From NCBI RefSeq assembly GCF_043195125.1, contig NZ_JBAFWR010000003.1: a DNA stretch of 64,000 bases; one strand, written 5' to 3'. The position numbers and the translations under genes were made by a program. Shown here piece after piece: positions 20,046 through 28,103 of the stretch. The notes beneath the pieces were generated by a model. The model did no database searches, was not told the DNA's origin, and saw nothing but the letters and a program-made list of their open reading frames with translations. The DNA is from NCEH01 sp043195125. Lineage in GTDB: Bacteria; Pseudomonadota; Alphaproteobacteria; Rhizobiales; Xanthobacteraceae. Positions within the stretch are counted from its first letter, which is position 1. Each line of letters opens with the position of its first letter.

Positions 20046-21083
20046 ATGAAAGCGCTTGTCTACCGCGGGCCTGGACAGAAGGCTTTGGAAGAACGCGCAA
20101 AACCGCAGATCCAGGCGCCGGGCGACGCGATCGTGAAGATGGTGAAGACGACCATTTGCGGCACTGACCTGCATATTCTCAAAGGCGATGTCGCAACTTG
20201 TGCTCCGGGCCGCATCCTCGGGCACGAAGGCGTCGGCATCATCGAGGCCGTCGGTCCTGGCGTCACGTCATTTCATGCCGGCGACCATGTGCTGATCTCG
20301 TGCATTTCCTCCTGCGGAAAGTGCGATTATTGCCGGCGCGGCATGTATTCGCACTGCACCACCGGTGGCTGGATTCTCGGCAATGAAATCGACGGCACGC
20401 AGGCGGAATATGTGCGTACGCCTCACGCCGATACCAGCCTCTATCCCATCCCCGTCGGCGCCGATGAAGAAGCTTTGGTGATGCTGAGCGACATCCTGCC
20501 CACGGGGTTCGAATGCGGCGTCCTCAACGGCAAGGTCGCACCGGGTTCTACTGTCGCCATCGTCGGCGCCGGACCGATTGGTCTGGCCGCACTGCTCACC
20601 GCCCAGTTCTATGCGCCGGCGCAAATCATCATGATCGATCTGGATGACAACCGGCTCGCCCAGGCCCGGCAATTCGGCGCCACACACACCATCAACCCCG
20701 CCGACGGAACGGCGGTGGAGGCGGTCAAGGCCCTGACCGAAGGGCGCGGCGTGGATGCGGCGATCGAAGCCGTCGGTATTCCCGCGACGTTCGTCCTATG
20801 CGAACAGCTGGTCGCGCCCGGAGGCATCATCGCCAATGTCGGCGTTCACGGCCAGAAGGTTGATCTCCACCTCGAGACCCTGTGGTCGCAGAATATCACG
20901 ATTACCACCCGGCTGGTGGATACGGTCTCGACTCCCATGCTGTTGAAGACGGTCCAGTCGGGGAAGATCGATCCGACGCGCCTCATCACGCACCGGTTCA
21001 AGCTCGATCAAATCCTCGAAGCGTATGAGACCTTCGCAAATGCTGCCGATACGAAGGCCCTGAAGGTCATCATTTCGGCATAG
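20046..21083 (+). CDS. Zinc-dependent alcohol dehydrogenase (MDR superfamily)
   Basis: A 345-residue medium-chain dehydrogenase. Catalytic zinc ligands are C38 (CGTDLH), H60 and E61; the structural zinc site C90, C93, C96 and C104 is complete; the Rossmann motif VGAGPIGLAA follows near residue 177. A strong AAGGAGGAG ribosome site precedes the ATG. It resembles the broad-substrate alcohol dehydrogenases of rhizobia. It is the last gene before the tRNA fragment, so it marks the end of the chromosomal flank. Confidence 0.92.
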   Translation: MKALVYRGPGQKALEERAKPQIQAPGDAIVKMVKTTICGTDLHILKGDVATCAPGRILGHEGVGIIEAVGPGVTSFHAGDHVLISCISSCGKCDYCRRGMYSHCTTGGWILGNEIDGTQAEYVRTPHADTSLYPIPVGADEEALVMLSDILPTGFECGVLNGKVAPGSTVAIVGAGPIGLAALLTAQFYAPAQIIMIDLDDNRLAQARQFGATHTINPADGTAVEAVKALTEGRGVDAAIEAVGIPATFVLCEQLVAPGGIIANVGVHGQKVDLHLETLWSQNITITTRLVDTVSTPMLLKTVQSGKIDPTRLITHRFKLDQILEAYETFANAADTKALKVIISA

Positions 21084-21218
21084 CGTCTGGCCGGGGTGGC
21101 GCGACGAGGAGGCGAAGCCCATCCCGTCTCCGGCAAGCCGGCATCGCGGGACGCCCAAAGGCTCACGATGCCTGCTCGGTAGGGCGCCGCCTGTCGCGCC
21201 AGATCATGTTTAGAAGAA

Positions 21219-21271
21219 TGGTGCGGGCGGTCGGAATCGAACCGACACTCCTCTCGGAACCGGATTTTGAG
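21219..21271 (-). other. 3' half of tRNA-Leu(CAA): attachment site
   Basis: Read on the minus strand this 53-bp piece runs from the anticodon loop (CTCAAAA) through the 3' anticodon stem TCCGG, a long class II variable arm, the T arm and the acceptor strand to the encoded CCA. The bases that should form the 5' anticodon stem (CCGGA) are replaced by unrelated sequence, and no GCGGGCG 5' acceptor strand is present. The tRNA is therefore cut exactly in the anticodon loop, a usual crossover point of tyrosine integrases. An integrase gene follows 178 bp away. Confidence 0.85.
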
Positions 21272-21400
21272 AGATCGGATATCGCCTATCCTTTGTATAT
21301 CCGGCGGTATCCGATTTTACGATAACCGATTGAAGCCTATGGCTTTTTTCTCTTGTCTACGCATCCATACCTAACCGGATATTCGCTACGGTTGGTTTTC

Positions 21401-21423
21401 CAGGTGCACCTATTCTGCACCTG
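21401..21423. promoter_or_regulatory. Perfect inverted repeat before the integrase gene
   Basis: CAGGTGCA and TGCACCTG separated by 7 bp, ending 26 bp upstream of the integrase ATG. It may be an operator or a recombination-protein site. Short repeats of the form GGATAT(n)CGC occur between it and the tRNA fragment (near 21277 and 21378) and could be integrase arm sites. Confidence 0.45.
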
Positions 21424-21449
21424 AAATCCGACCTCAAAGGAGGTTAGGA

Positions 21450-22862
21450 ATGCCCAAAATCAAACTCACCAAGACCGCTGTCGACGCCGCAACCCCGCAG
21501 GAGCGCGATTACGAACTCAGGGATACGACGATACCCGGCTTTCTCGTCAAGGTCACCCCAACCGGCCGCAAGATTTTCATGGTGGCCTACGTCGCCCACA
21601 ATGGACAGCGGCGAAAGCCCGCGATCGGCCGCTACGGCGAGATCACTGTCGAGCAGGCGCGCAACATTGCTCAGGACTGGCTCGCGGAGGTGCGCCGTGG
21701 CGTCGACCCGAGCGCTGAGCGCGCGGCGGCCCGTCAGGCGCTGACGGTGAAGGAGCTGTTCGACCGCTTCATCACCGACTATTCCGAAAGCCGCAACAAA
21801 CCCACAACGGTCGAGTCCAACCGGGGTTACGGCAAGCGCTACATCGTCCCGATCCTTGGCAATCTCAAGGTGCCAGATGTCACACGCGCTGACATCGCGC
21901 ATCTCATGAAGAAGATGGCCAAGAGCCCCACCAACGCCAATCGAGTCCTGGCGGCCGTCCGGAAGATGTTCAACATGGCCGAGGTCTGGGGGCTGCGCCC
22001 AGACGGCTCTAACCCCTGCCGGCATATTCCCAAATACCCGGAACGCGGCAAGACCCGCCTTATCACCGACACGGAGCTTCGCAAGCTTTTCGAGTATCTC
22101 GACCGCGCCGAGGCCGAGGGATTGGAGCATCCCTTCATCCTCTTGGCCATCCGACTTCAGTTCGAATTCGCCGCGCGCATGTCGGAAATCCTTCAGCTTG
22201 AATGGGCGTGGATTGATTTCGACAACCGCCGCGTAGTCTGGCCCGACAGCAAGACGGGCGGAATGTCGAAGCCGATGAGCGCAGAGGCGCACCGGCTCTT
22301 CGAGACCGCGCCCAGGCTTGAAGAGTCGCCCTTCGTGTGCCCATCCGTCTTCGACCCGAACCTGCCGATGTCAAAGCACACCTACTATCAGGGCTGGCGG
22401 CGTATCCTTCAGCGCGCAGGGCTCCCGCACATTGGGACGCACGGCATTCGTCATCGCTCCGCTACCGATATCGCCAATTCGGGCATTCCAGTGAAAGTCG
22501 GGATGGCGCTCACCGCGCATAAGACTGTCACCATGTTCATGAAGTACGTCCACACCGAGGATGACCCGGTAAGAGCGGCGGCCGAGGCGGTCACGCAGCG
22601 CCGCATATCCCTCATCGGCGGAGTTCAGCCTTCCGCGCCCCCGATGGCGGCGGCCCCGGAACCCCCGTGTGTCGCGCCGGCTGTCGAAGCGGCCCAGCTC
22701 GCGCTCGGCCCCGACGGAAAGCCACTCGGTTTTGAAGACGGCGCCTACACGTCGCGCACGCGTCTCGGCAACTACCGACCCTACCGTCACCGGAGCGGCG
22801 AGAACCGCTCTGTTCCGCCCGGCACGAAGCGCGCAGAGGCCACGGAGGCGAACCATGCCTGA
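21450..22862 (+). CDS. int: Tyrosine integrase with DUF4102 arm-binding domain
   Basis: A 470-residue site-specific recombinase that would integrate and excise the element at tRNA-Leu. The N-terminal ~90 residues form the DUF4102 arm-binding domain (P4/CP4-57 integrase type), then comes a core-binding domain, then the catalytic domain with Arg in ARMSEIL, HGIRH, TAHKT and the nucleophile Tyr in MKYVH. A tail of roughly 65 residues after the catalytic domain is Pro/Ala-rich and of unknown use. A strong AAAGGAGG site precedes the ATG. The next gene overlaps it by 8 bp. Confidence 0.93.
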   Translation: MPKIKLTKTAVDAATPQERDYELRDTTIPGFLVKVTPTGRKIFMVAYVAHNGQRRKPAIGRYGEITVEQARNIAQDWLAEVRRGVDPSAERAAARQALTVKELFDRFITDYSESRNKPTTVESNRGYGKRYIVPILGNLKVPDVTRADIAHLMKKMAKSPTNANRVLAAVRKMFNMAEVWGLRPDGSNPCRHIPKYPERGKTRLITDTELRKLFEYLDRAEAEGLEHPFILLAIRLQFEFAARMSEILQLEWAWIDFDNRRVVWPDSKTGGMSKPMSAEAHRLFETAPRLEESPFVCPSVFDPNLPMSKHTYYQGWRRILQRAGLPHIGTHGIRHRSATDIANSGIPVKVGMALTAHKTVTMFMKYVHTEDDPVRAAAEAVTQRRISLIGGVQPSAPPMAAAPEPPCVAPAVEAAQLALGPDGKPLGFEDGAYTSRTRLGNYRPYRHRSGENRSVPPGTKRAEATEANHA

Positions 22863-23157
22863 CAGAGCAAAGCCTGATCGCCGTTGGCCGACGCCGGACA
22901 TCCTCAAGCGCGCGAAATTTGTCGACGACGCAGGACCGATCCGCTTTGTCGACACCGAAGCGGCCGCGCGTTACCTGGCCCTCGAAGCGCATACGCTGGA
23001 GTGCTATCGCTCCCTGGGCGGGGGGCCGGCCTACCACAAGTTCGGCAAATGGGTCCGCTATGCGGTCGACGACCTCGACGCGTGGGCGGAGAGCTGCCGT
23101 CGTTCAACGACGGCTTCGCCAGCGGCGCCTCGTATCCTTTCCATTGACCGGATATAG
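22855..23157 (+). CDS. Helix-turn-helix protein, excisionase-like
   Basis: A 100-residue protein overlapping the integrase stop. The middle part (FVDTEAAARYLALEAHTLECYRSLGGGP..HKFGKWVRYAVDDLDAW) is the winged-helix MerR-like fold of excisionases and AlpA-type regulators. Such proteins direct the integrase towards excision or control its expression. The longer frame starting at 22669 lies mostly inside the integrase gene and was not used. Confidence 0.8.
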   Translation: MPDRAKPDRRWPTPDILKRAKFVDDAGPIRFVDTEAAARYLALEAHTLECYRSLGGGPAYHKFGKWVRYAVDDLDAWAESCRRSTTASPAAPRILSIDRI

Positions 23158-23169
23158 GTTCTAACCTAT

Positions 23170-23538
23170 ATGAGTTGGGAGGTCCAATTCCACCCTGCCT
23201 TCGAGGCCGAGGTTCTGACTCTTGAGCGTGACGTCCGCGTCGCTTTGATCGCTGCCGCCAGGCTGTTGGCCGACTACGGTCCGCAGCTTGGCCGGCCTCA
23301 TGTCGATACGCTCAAGGGATCTAGGCACGCCAATATGAAGGAGTTGCGGTTCGAGGGCGGCGACGGCGAATGGCGAGCGGCCTTCGCCTTCGATCCCGAG
23401 CGAAAGGCCGTCGTTCTTGTGGCGGGCGACAAATCTGGCGTCAGCCAGAAGCGCTTCTACAAGACGCTAATCGCAAAGGCGGATCTACGGTTTTCAGAGC
23501 ATCTGGAAAGCCTGAAATCCGCAAAGAAGGGCAAATGA
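23170..23538 (+). CDS. HigB/RelE-type toxin (phage-derived Gp49-like)
   Basis: A 122-residue protein of the RelE/HigB mRNA interferase superfamily: MSWEVQFHPAFEAEVLTL at the start, then LGRPHVDTLKGSRHANMKELRF and a GEWRAAFAFDPERKAVVLVAGDKSG strand pair are the recognised Gp49-like pattern. It is followed one base later by its antitoxin gene, toxin first as in HigBA. It would cleave ribosome-bound mRNA when the antitoxin is lost, stabilising the element. Confidence 0.87.
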   Translation: MSWEVQFHPAFEAEVLTLERDVRVALIAAARLLADYGPQLGRPHVDTLKGSRHANMKELRFEGGDGEWRAAFAFDPERKAVVLVAGDKSGVSQKRFYKTLIAKADLRFSEHLESLKSAKKGK

Positions 23539-23539
23539 G

Positions 23540-23923
23540 ATGGGCCGTAGCCTGACCGACATCATCGCCGCGCTTCCGCCCGAAGAGCAGGCAGCCATTG
23601 ACGCCCGGTATCAGGACTTGAAGCAGGAGGTGGAAGGCCTGCGCGAGCTGCGGCAGATCGCCGGCAAGGCTCAGGCGGAGATCGCCTCCGCCCTCAACAT
23701 CAAGCAACCCTCGGTTTCTCAGATCGAGCGGCAAACCGATATGTATCTCTCCACGCTTCGCAGCTATGTCGAGGCCGTGGGGGGAGAACTCGAACTGACG
23801 GTCAAGCTGCCGAAACGGCCTGCATTGCGGATTCACCAGCTCGGCGACGTCGGTGCTCCTACGCAGGCGGCGGCCCGCAGCCCTCGCACGCGCGCGCAGA
23901 TCGGCGGTCGCCGTGGGCGCTAG
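23540..23923 (+). CDS. HigA-type XRE antitoxin
   Basis: A 127-residue antitoxin with an XRE helix-turn-helix: LRQIAGKAQAEIASALNIKQPSVSQIE at roughly residues 40-66. It should neutralise the upstream toxin and repress the pair's promoter. The C-terminal 25 residues are basic and its gene overlaps the start of the downstream HNH gene. Confidence 0.87.
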   Translation: MGRSLTDIIAALPPEEQAAIDARYQDLKQEVEGLRELRQIAGKAQAEIASALNIKQPSVSQIERQTDMYLSTLRSYVEAVGGELELTVKLPKRPALRIHQLGDVGAPTQAAARSPRTRAQIGGRRGR

Positions 23924-24656
23924 TTATCCAACGAGAATAATACTGGCGTTTCGAAGCGGCGGCGTCTGTGCTTTCCCGAAATGCGGCAAGCATCTCACCT
24001 ACGACGCCCAGGTGGGCGACGACACCTATGTCGGCGAGGCGGCGCATATCCGTGGCGAGAAGCCGGCCGCCGCCCGCTATGACGCCTCGATGACCGATGA
24101 CGAGCGCGATAACGTCCGAAACCTCATCTATCTTTGCACCGATCACCACACGATCATCGACAAGGTCGAGGCCGATTGGCCGACCGCGACGCTTCTGCAA
24201 CTGAAGGAAGGCCACGAAAAGCAGGTCCGCCAAGCCATGGAAGAGGCCTTCGCGGACGTCGCCTTTCCCGAATTACAGAACGCTGTGTCGTGGGTCGCCA
24301 GCCAAGCCCCCGCTGGCAATGGATCATTCGATCTCACTGCGCCCGACGAGAAGATCAAGAAGAACGCGCTGTCGAACGGATCTCGGCACATCATCGCTGC
24401 CGGTCTCACCTCGCGAGCTACGGTAGGCGACTATGTCGAGGCCGAGGCGCAGCTCGATCCAGACTTTCCCGAGCGGCTGAAAGCCGGTTTTCTTGAAGAG
24501 TATTACGCGTGCCGGAAGGAGGGCCACAAAGGCGACGAACTGTTTGAGCTGATGTGCGCGTTTGCGCAACGCGGCCTGCGTCGGCAGGCTGACAGAACTG
24601 CGGGCATCGCGGTGCTGATCTATCTTTTCGAAATCTGCGACGTGTTTGAGAAATGA
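23913..24656 (+). CDS. HNH-type protein, likely effector of an ABC-3C system
   Basis: About 247 residues from a GTG start at 23913 that overlaps the antitoxin gene; an upstream ATG is possible. The N-terminal half is a zinc-finger HNH nuclease fold: CAFPKCG, then EAAHIRGEKPAAARYD, then NLIYLCTDHHTIID. The C-terminal half is helical and unknown to me. It overlaps the next gene by ATGA, and the three genes form one unit typical of ABC three-component conflict systems, in which this position encodes the toxic effector. Nuclease activity is inferred from the motif. Confidence 0.75.
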   Translation: MGASYPTRIILAFRSGGVCAFPKCGKHLTYDAQVGDDTYVGEAAHIRGEKPAAARYDASMTDDERDNVRNLIYLCTDHHTIIDKVEADWPTATLLQLKEGHEKQVRQAMEEAFADVAFPELQNAVSWVASQAPAGNGSFDLTAPDEKIKKNALSNGSRHIIAAGLTSRATVGDYVEAEAQLDPDFPERLKAGFLEEYYACRKEGHKGDELFELMCAFAQRGLRRQADRTAGIAVLIYLFEICDVFEK

Positions 24657-24880
24657 TTCTCCCGACGAAACATATCCCGCAGAACGAGGCGCTGATCGGT
24701 GTCGGCGCGACGCTGCTTGCGCACCTCAGCATTCCCATGACCGTTTCAGGTCTTTGGGAACGTCTGCGCACGGAGCCGAACGTCGGGACTTTCGAGCGGT
24801 TCGTGCTGGCCTCGAACCTCCTCTATCTGATTGGCGCCATCGACATCCGGGACGGCCTCATCGTCAGGACCGGCTCATGA
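24653..24880 (+). CDS. ABC-3C middle component (MC6-like)
   Basis: A 75-residue helical protein opening MILPTKHIPQNEALIGVGA, a start that I recognise from the small middle components of ABC-3C systems. It overlaps the HNH gene before it and the ATPase gene after it by four bases each, so the three proteins are made in step. In these systems the middle component links the ATPase to the effector. Confidence 0.75.
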   Translation: MILPTKHIPQNEALIGVGATLLAHLSIPMTVSGLWERLRTEPNVGTFERFVLASNLLYLIGAIDIRDGLIVRTGS

Positions 24881-26622
24881 TCCGTGCTGTTCGCGCCAAT
24901 CAGAAGGGCTTTCACACCGCGCTCCTGCAGCCAGGACTCAATCTCATCCTCGCCGACCGATCTTCTTCGGCCGGTGACAGGGACACGACGAACGCTCTGG
25001 GCAAATCGACCCTCATCGAGATCATCGATTTCTGCCTCGCCAGCAACTCCTCACCCGGAAAAGGCCTGCGCGTGGAGGCTTTGCATGGTTGGGCTTTCAC
25101 GCTGGAGCTTTCCCTATCCGGCCGCGACATCGCGGTGACGCGAGCAACCGACACCCCGGGCTTCTTCGCCATTGAGGGCGTCACAGATGATTGGCCTGTC
25201 CGTCCGACGCCGAACAAAGAAGGCGTCCCCGGCCTCGACGCGAAGAAATGGCGGGCCGTCCTCGCCTGGGCGCTGTTCGGCATAACCGAGTTGTCTGCCG
25301 AGTCCGGCTACAAGCCTTCGGCGCGGTCACTGCTGTCCTATTTCGTGCGCAACCAGACCGCCGCTTACAACACTCCGTTCAAGTATTTCGATAATCAGAA
25401 GACCTGGGACATCCAAGTCCACAACGCCTTCCTTCTCGGATTGAACTGGGAGAAGGCTGCGACCTGGCAGCAGCTCAAGGACCAAAAGAACGCACTCGAT
25501 GCGCTCAAGCAGGCGATCAAGACCGGAGCCGTGGACGGCGAACTGGCGTCCCTCGGTGAACTTGAAGCCGAACGCCTGCGTCTGACGACACAGCTCGACC
25601 GTGAGCGCGAGGCCCTGTCGAATTTCCGCGTGCTTCCACAGTATCGGGAGATCGAGGCCCAAGCGAATCTCCTGACTGGTGAAATCCATGGCTTGGTCAA
25701 CGCCAACATCGTCGATAAGCGTCGCCTCGAGCGCTACCGCGACTCGCTGGTCAGCGAAGACGCTCCAACCGAAGACCGGCTGGAAGCTCTCTACGGCGAG
25801 GCGGGCATCGTCCTGCCCGGCGCCGTTAAGAAGACGTTGGACGATGCGCGGGCATTCAACGCGCAAATCATCGCCAACCGTCGCGAGTTTATCGCAGGCG
25901 AGATTGCCGCGCTGGAAGCTGCCGTCATTGAGCGTGACGCAGCAATCGCGACCCTGACGGATCGCCGTGCCGGCTACCTTAGCGCGCTTGCCGGACAGGG
26001 CGCGCTGGAAGAACTGACGCAGTTGCAGGAGCTGCATGCCGCGACGCGGCTCAAGGTCGATGAACTGACCAACAGGATCACCCAGCTTCGCCAGATGACC
26101 ACAAAGGCGGACACGATCAAGGTCGAGACCGTCGAGCTGAAACGCGCGACCACACTCGACTATGAAGAGCGGCGCGCGCTCTGGTCACAAGCGCTCAGCC
26201 TCTTCTCGGAGTTTTCCGAAAGCCTGTATAAGTCGCCCGGCCGCTTGGTCATCGACATCGATGACACCGGATACAAATTCGACGTCGAGATTGCCGGTAG
26301 CCCGAGCGAAGGCATCAGCAAGATGAAGATCTTCTGCTATGATCTCATGCTGATCTCGTTCGCGCGCCAGCGCGGTCTCGGGATCGACTTCCTGATCCAT
26401 GACAGCACAATCTTCGACGGCGTCGATCCTCGTCAGCGCGCCCATGCGCTCGAACTCGCGGCAGCGATGGCCGAGAAATACGACTTTCAATATATCTGTA
26501 CCCTCAACACCGACATGGTTCCGGTCAGCGACTTTTCGCAGGGCTTCGACTTTGAGGCGCTTATCCGTCTGCGTCTAACGGATACCGATCCGAGCGGTAG
26601 TCTGCTCGGGTTCCGGTTCTGA
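24877..26622 (+). CDS. DUF2326-type SMC-like ABC ATPase of the ABC-3C system
   Basis: A 581-residue ATPase. The Walker A variant TTNALGKSTL is at 39-48, with the Asn five residues ahead of the Lys that is usual for this family. The middle (about 190-440) is coiled coil and the C-terminal domain has the DUF2326 features GISKMKIFCYDLML and DFLIHDSTIFDGVDPRQ (Walker B region). The ATG at 24877 overlaps the upstream stop; the frame open from 24646 is a shadow of the middle component. Proposed to sense invading DNA or a replication state and release the HNH effector. Confidence 0.85.
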   Translation: MIRAVRANQKGFHTALLQPGLNLILADRSSSAGDRDTTNALGKSTLIEIIDFCLASNSSPGKGLRVEALHGWAFTLELSLSGRDIAVTRATDTPGFFAIEGVTDDWPVRPTPNKEGVPGLDAKKWRAVLAWALFGITELSAESGYKPSARSLLSYFVRNQTAAYNTPFKYFDNQKTWDIQVHNAFLLGLNWEKAATWQQLKDQKNALDALKQAIKTGAVDGELASLGELEAERLRLTTQLDREREALSNFRVLPQYREIEAQANLLTGEIHGLVNANIVDKRRLERYRDSLVSEDAPTEDRLEALYGEAGIVLPGAVKKTLDDARAFNAQIIANRREFIAGEIAALEAAVIERDAAIATLTDRRAGYLSALAGQGALEELTQLQELHAATRLKVDELTNRITQLRQMTTKADTIKVETVELKRATTLDYEERRALWSQALSLFSEFSESLYKSPGRLVIDIDDTGYKFDVEIAGSPSEGISKMKIFCYDLMLISFARQRGLGIDFLIHDSTIFDGVDPRQRAHALELAAAMAEKYDFQYICTLNTDMVPVSDFSQGFDFEALIRLRLTDTDPSGSLLGFRF

Positions 26623-26634
26623 CGGGGGTCGACT

Positions 26635-26656
26635 CCGCTCCTCATATTGGGAGCGG
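26635..26656 (+). terminator. Hairpin behind the ABC-3C operon
   Basis: CCGCTCC, an 8-base loop, then GGAGCGG, starting 13 bp after the ATPase stop. There is no T-run, so it may be a weak terminator or a 3' stabilising hairpin. Confidence 0.5.
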
Positions 26657-26931
26657 TTCGTTACAGAGGCGGCCGCCATCCGCAAACCGGCATTGATGCT
26701 TGGTGCCTGCTGCTGACGGCAGCTTCCAACCTGGCCGGAGCGACCGATAAGGGGGCGACGATTGTCGCGACAATTCTCATTGCCGTTAACGCGGATTTGC
26801 GCTTCTACGCGTTTGAGGTTTTGCGGGGGAAAGCCTTCCCCCTTGTCGGCACTTTGTTGCCGACACACCCCCTTCTGCGGGGAGACCTCGCAACGCCCCC
26901 ATTAGAGTGAGAGTGCGGACGGGTTTGCCGT
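26657..26931. other. Gene-free stretch before the ardC leader
   Basis: No convincing gene. It holds a 14-bp perfect palindrome ATTGTCGCGACAAT (26761-26774) and a hairpin of TGTCGGCA/TGCCGACA near 26851-26872. Both are of unknown function; the palindrome is the right size for a dimeric repressor. Confidence 0.5.
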
Positions 26932-26971
26932 GACGGGTTCAGGGCTGGGAGAGAGGCTCCCGGCGCCCGTC
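26932..26971 (+). promoter_or_regulatory. Leader hairpin, copy 1 (ardC)
   Basis: An outer stem GACGGG/CCCGTC encloses an inner hairpin GGGAG/CTCCC. The span is exactly 40 nt and ends 13 nt before the ardC start codon, just ahead of the GCGGAG ribosome site. The same element precedes the ParB-like gene and a 185-residue unknown gene. Confidence 0.65.
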
Positions 26972-26984
26972 GCGGAGAACCGCG

Positions 26985-27638
26985 ATGTCCAGACATGACC
27001 GCACCCCACGCGCCGGCTCGGACCGGGCGAACCTCTATGACGAGATCACCGGCAAGATCATCGCCGAACTTGAGGCCGGCCGCTTCCCCTGGGTCCAGCC
27101 TTGGGGCAAGTCCACGGCCAAAGCGCCGCTCGGCCTGCCGAAGAATGCCAGCACCGGCCGCACCTATAGCGGCATCAATATCCTGATCCTCTGGGGCGCC
27201 GTCGTTCAGCACGGCTTTCCCGGTCAGGGCTGGCTCACATATCGCCAGGCGGCCGCGCTCGGCGGAAACGTTCGCAAGGGCGAGCAAGGCACCACCGTCG
27301 TCTATGCCGACCGCTTCGTGCCGGAGGACGTGAAGCGGCGGGCGCGCGAGACCGGCGAGGAGGCCCACGCCATTCCGTTCCTCAAGCGCTTCACCGTGTT
27401 CAATACGGCGCAGTGCGAGTGCTTGCCGGACGACATAGCCATTACCATGCCGCCACCGCCGCCTGGCCTAATCGAGCCGAGGGTCGAAGCGCTGATCCGG
27501 GCAACCGGTATCGACTTTCGCATCGGCGGCGACCGGGCTTTCTACGTCCCCGCCGACGACTACGTGGTCGTACCGCCGCCGCAAGCCTATTTCGAGCCGA
27601 TAAACTGGCACAGGACCGCGCTGCACGAGCTCGGGCAT
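26985..27638 (+). pseudogene. ardC: ardC antirestriction gene, 5' part, split by the RIT element
   Basis: The first ~218 codons of an ArdC-type protein, which protects incoming single-stranded DNA from restriction. The ArdC N-terminal ssDNA-binding domain (LYDEITGKIIAELEAGRFPW, then TYRQAAALGGNVRKGEQGT) and the start of the metallopeptidase domain are present. The frame breaks inside the zinc motif HELGH: the inverted repeat of the inserted element begins directly after it. The remainder of the gene, in the frame that would continue it, is at 53341-53649. The product made now would lack the third zinc ligand region and the last ~100 residues. Confidence 0.9.
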
Positions 27639-27727
27639 TATGCCGTAAGCTGGATTATGCCGCATGGCCGAGTTCGGCGGCTGCTGCGTCTGCTGTCGGC
27701 CATGCGGCAGTTCGGCATAATCAGAGC
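27636..27727. repeat. Left terminal inverted repeat of the RIT element
   Basis: 92 bp, matching the reverse complement of 53221-53312 with two differences. It contains internal TTATGCCG / CGGCATAA motifs in both orientations, likely recombinase binding sites. The first two bases may belong to ardC. Confidence 0.9.
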
Positions 27728-27775
27728 GCTTTGAAGAAGGCGAGTATGGGGTGGATTCCTGCCCGTCCGGTTCTG
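27721..27775 (-). pseudogene. Possible relic of a ritC 3' end
   Basis: Read on the minus strand, the bases next to the left repeat end in ILAFFKAL and a stop, and further upstream contain RTGR. The intact third recombinase at the other end finishes HTGRYRPSDELLAFLETL and a stop in the same position relative to its repeat. The left end therefore looks like a decayed copy of the right end of a RIT element, in opposite orientation. Only about 8-17 codons can be compared, so this is tentative. Confidence 0.5.
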
Positions 27776-28103
27776 AGCGGTGGAGTCGGAAAAGCGGCCA
27801 TTCAGGTGGCCGCCCCACTTCGACCGCAACGCGCCCCAACGCCGGTCGTCCACACCGTTCGCCTTCAAACCTAATAGCAGTCAGACTTCTTCTTGACCCG
27901 GCACGTCCAGAACGCCCTTTGGCCCTCGTCGGGAATTACAGGCTGAAAACTGAATGGGCAGTATCACTCGCCGCCGCTCGCGTCACGCGAACACAAAGCT
28001 CGGCGCGTTCGTGGTTCAGACCCAAGACTTCCGCAGTTGATACGGATAAACATAGGGTTCGCCGACGATCAGCAGACGGATTGGCTCAACAGCCAACACA
28101 CAG
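27776..28103. other. Gene-free stretch inside the left end of the RIT element
   Basis: No gene seen. On the minus strand, 27790-27830 is similar to 47372-47412 further right (shared core GGTCGAAGT, then CTGAA(n)GGCCGCTTT). The stretch probably contains the promoter of the permease gene. Confidence 0.5.

Noticed and set aside
21219..21300. A complete tRNA-Leu gene
   Set aside because: The 5' acceptor strand, D arm and 5' anticodon stem are absent; only the 3' half is there.
26761..26774. 14-bp palindrome as a confirmed operator
   Set aside because: Only one copy was found and no regulator can be linked to it.
26647..26910. An 87-residue open frame after the ABC-3C operon
   Set aside because: No ribosome site, no family resemblance, and it runs through two palindromic sequences.
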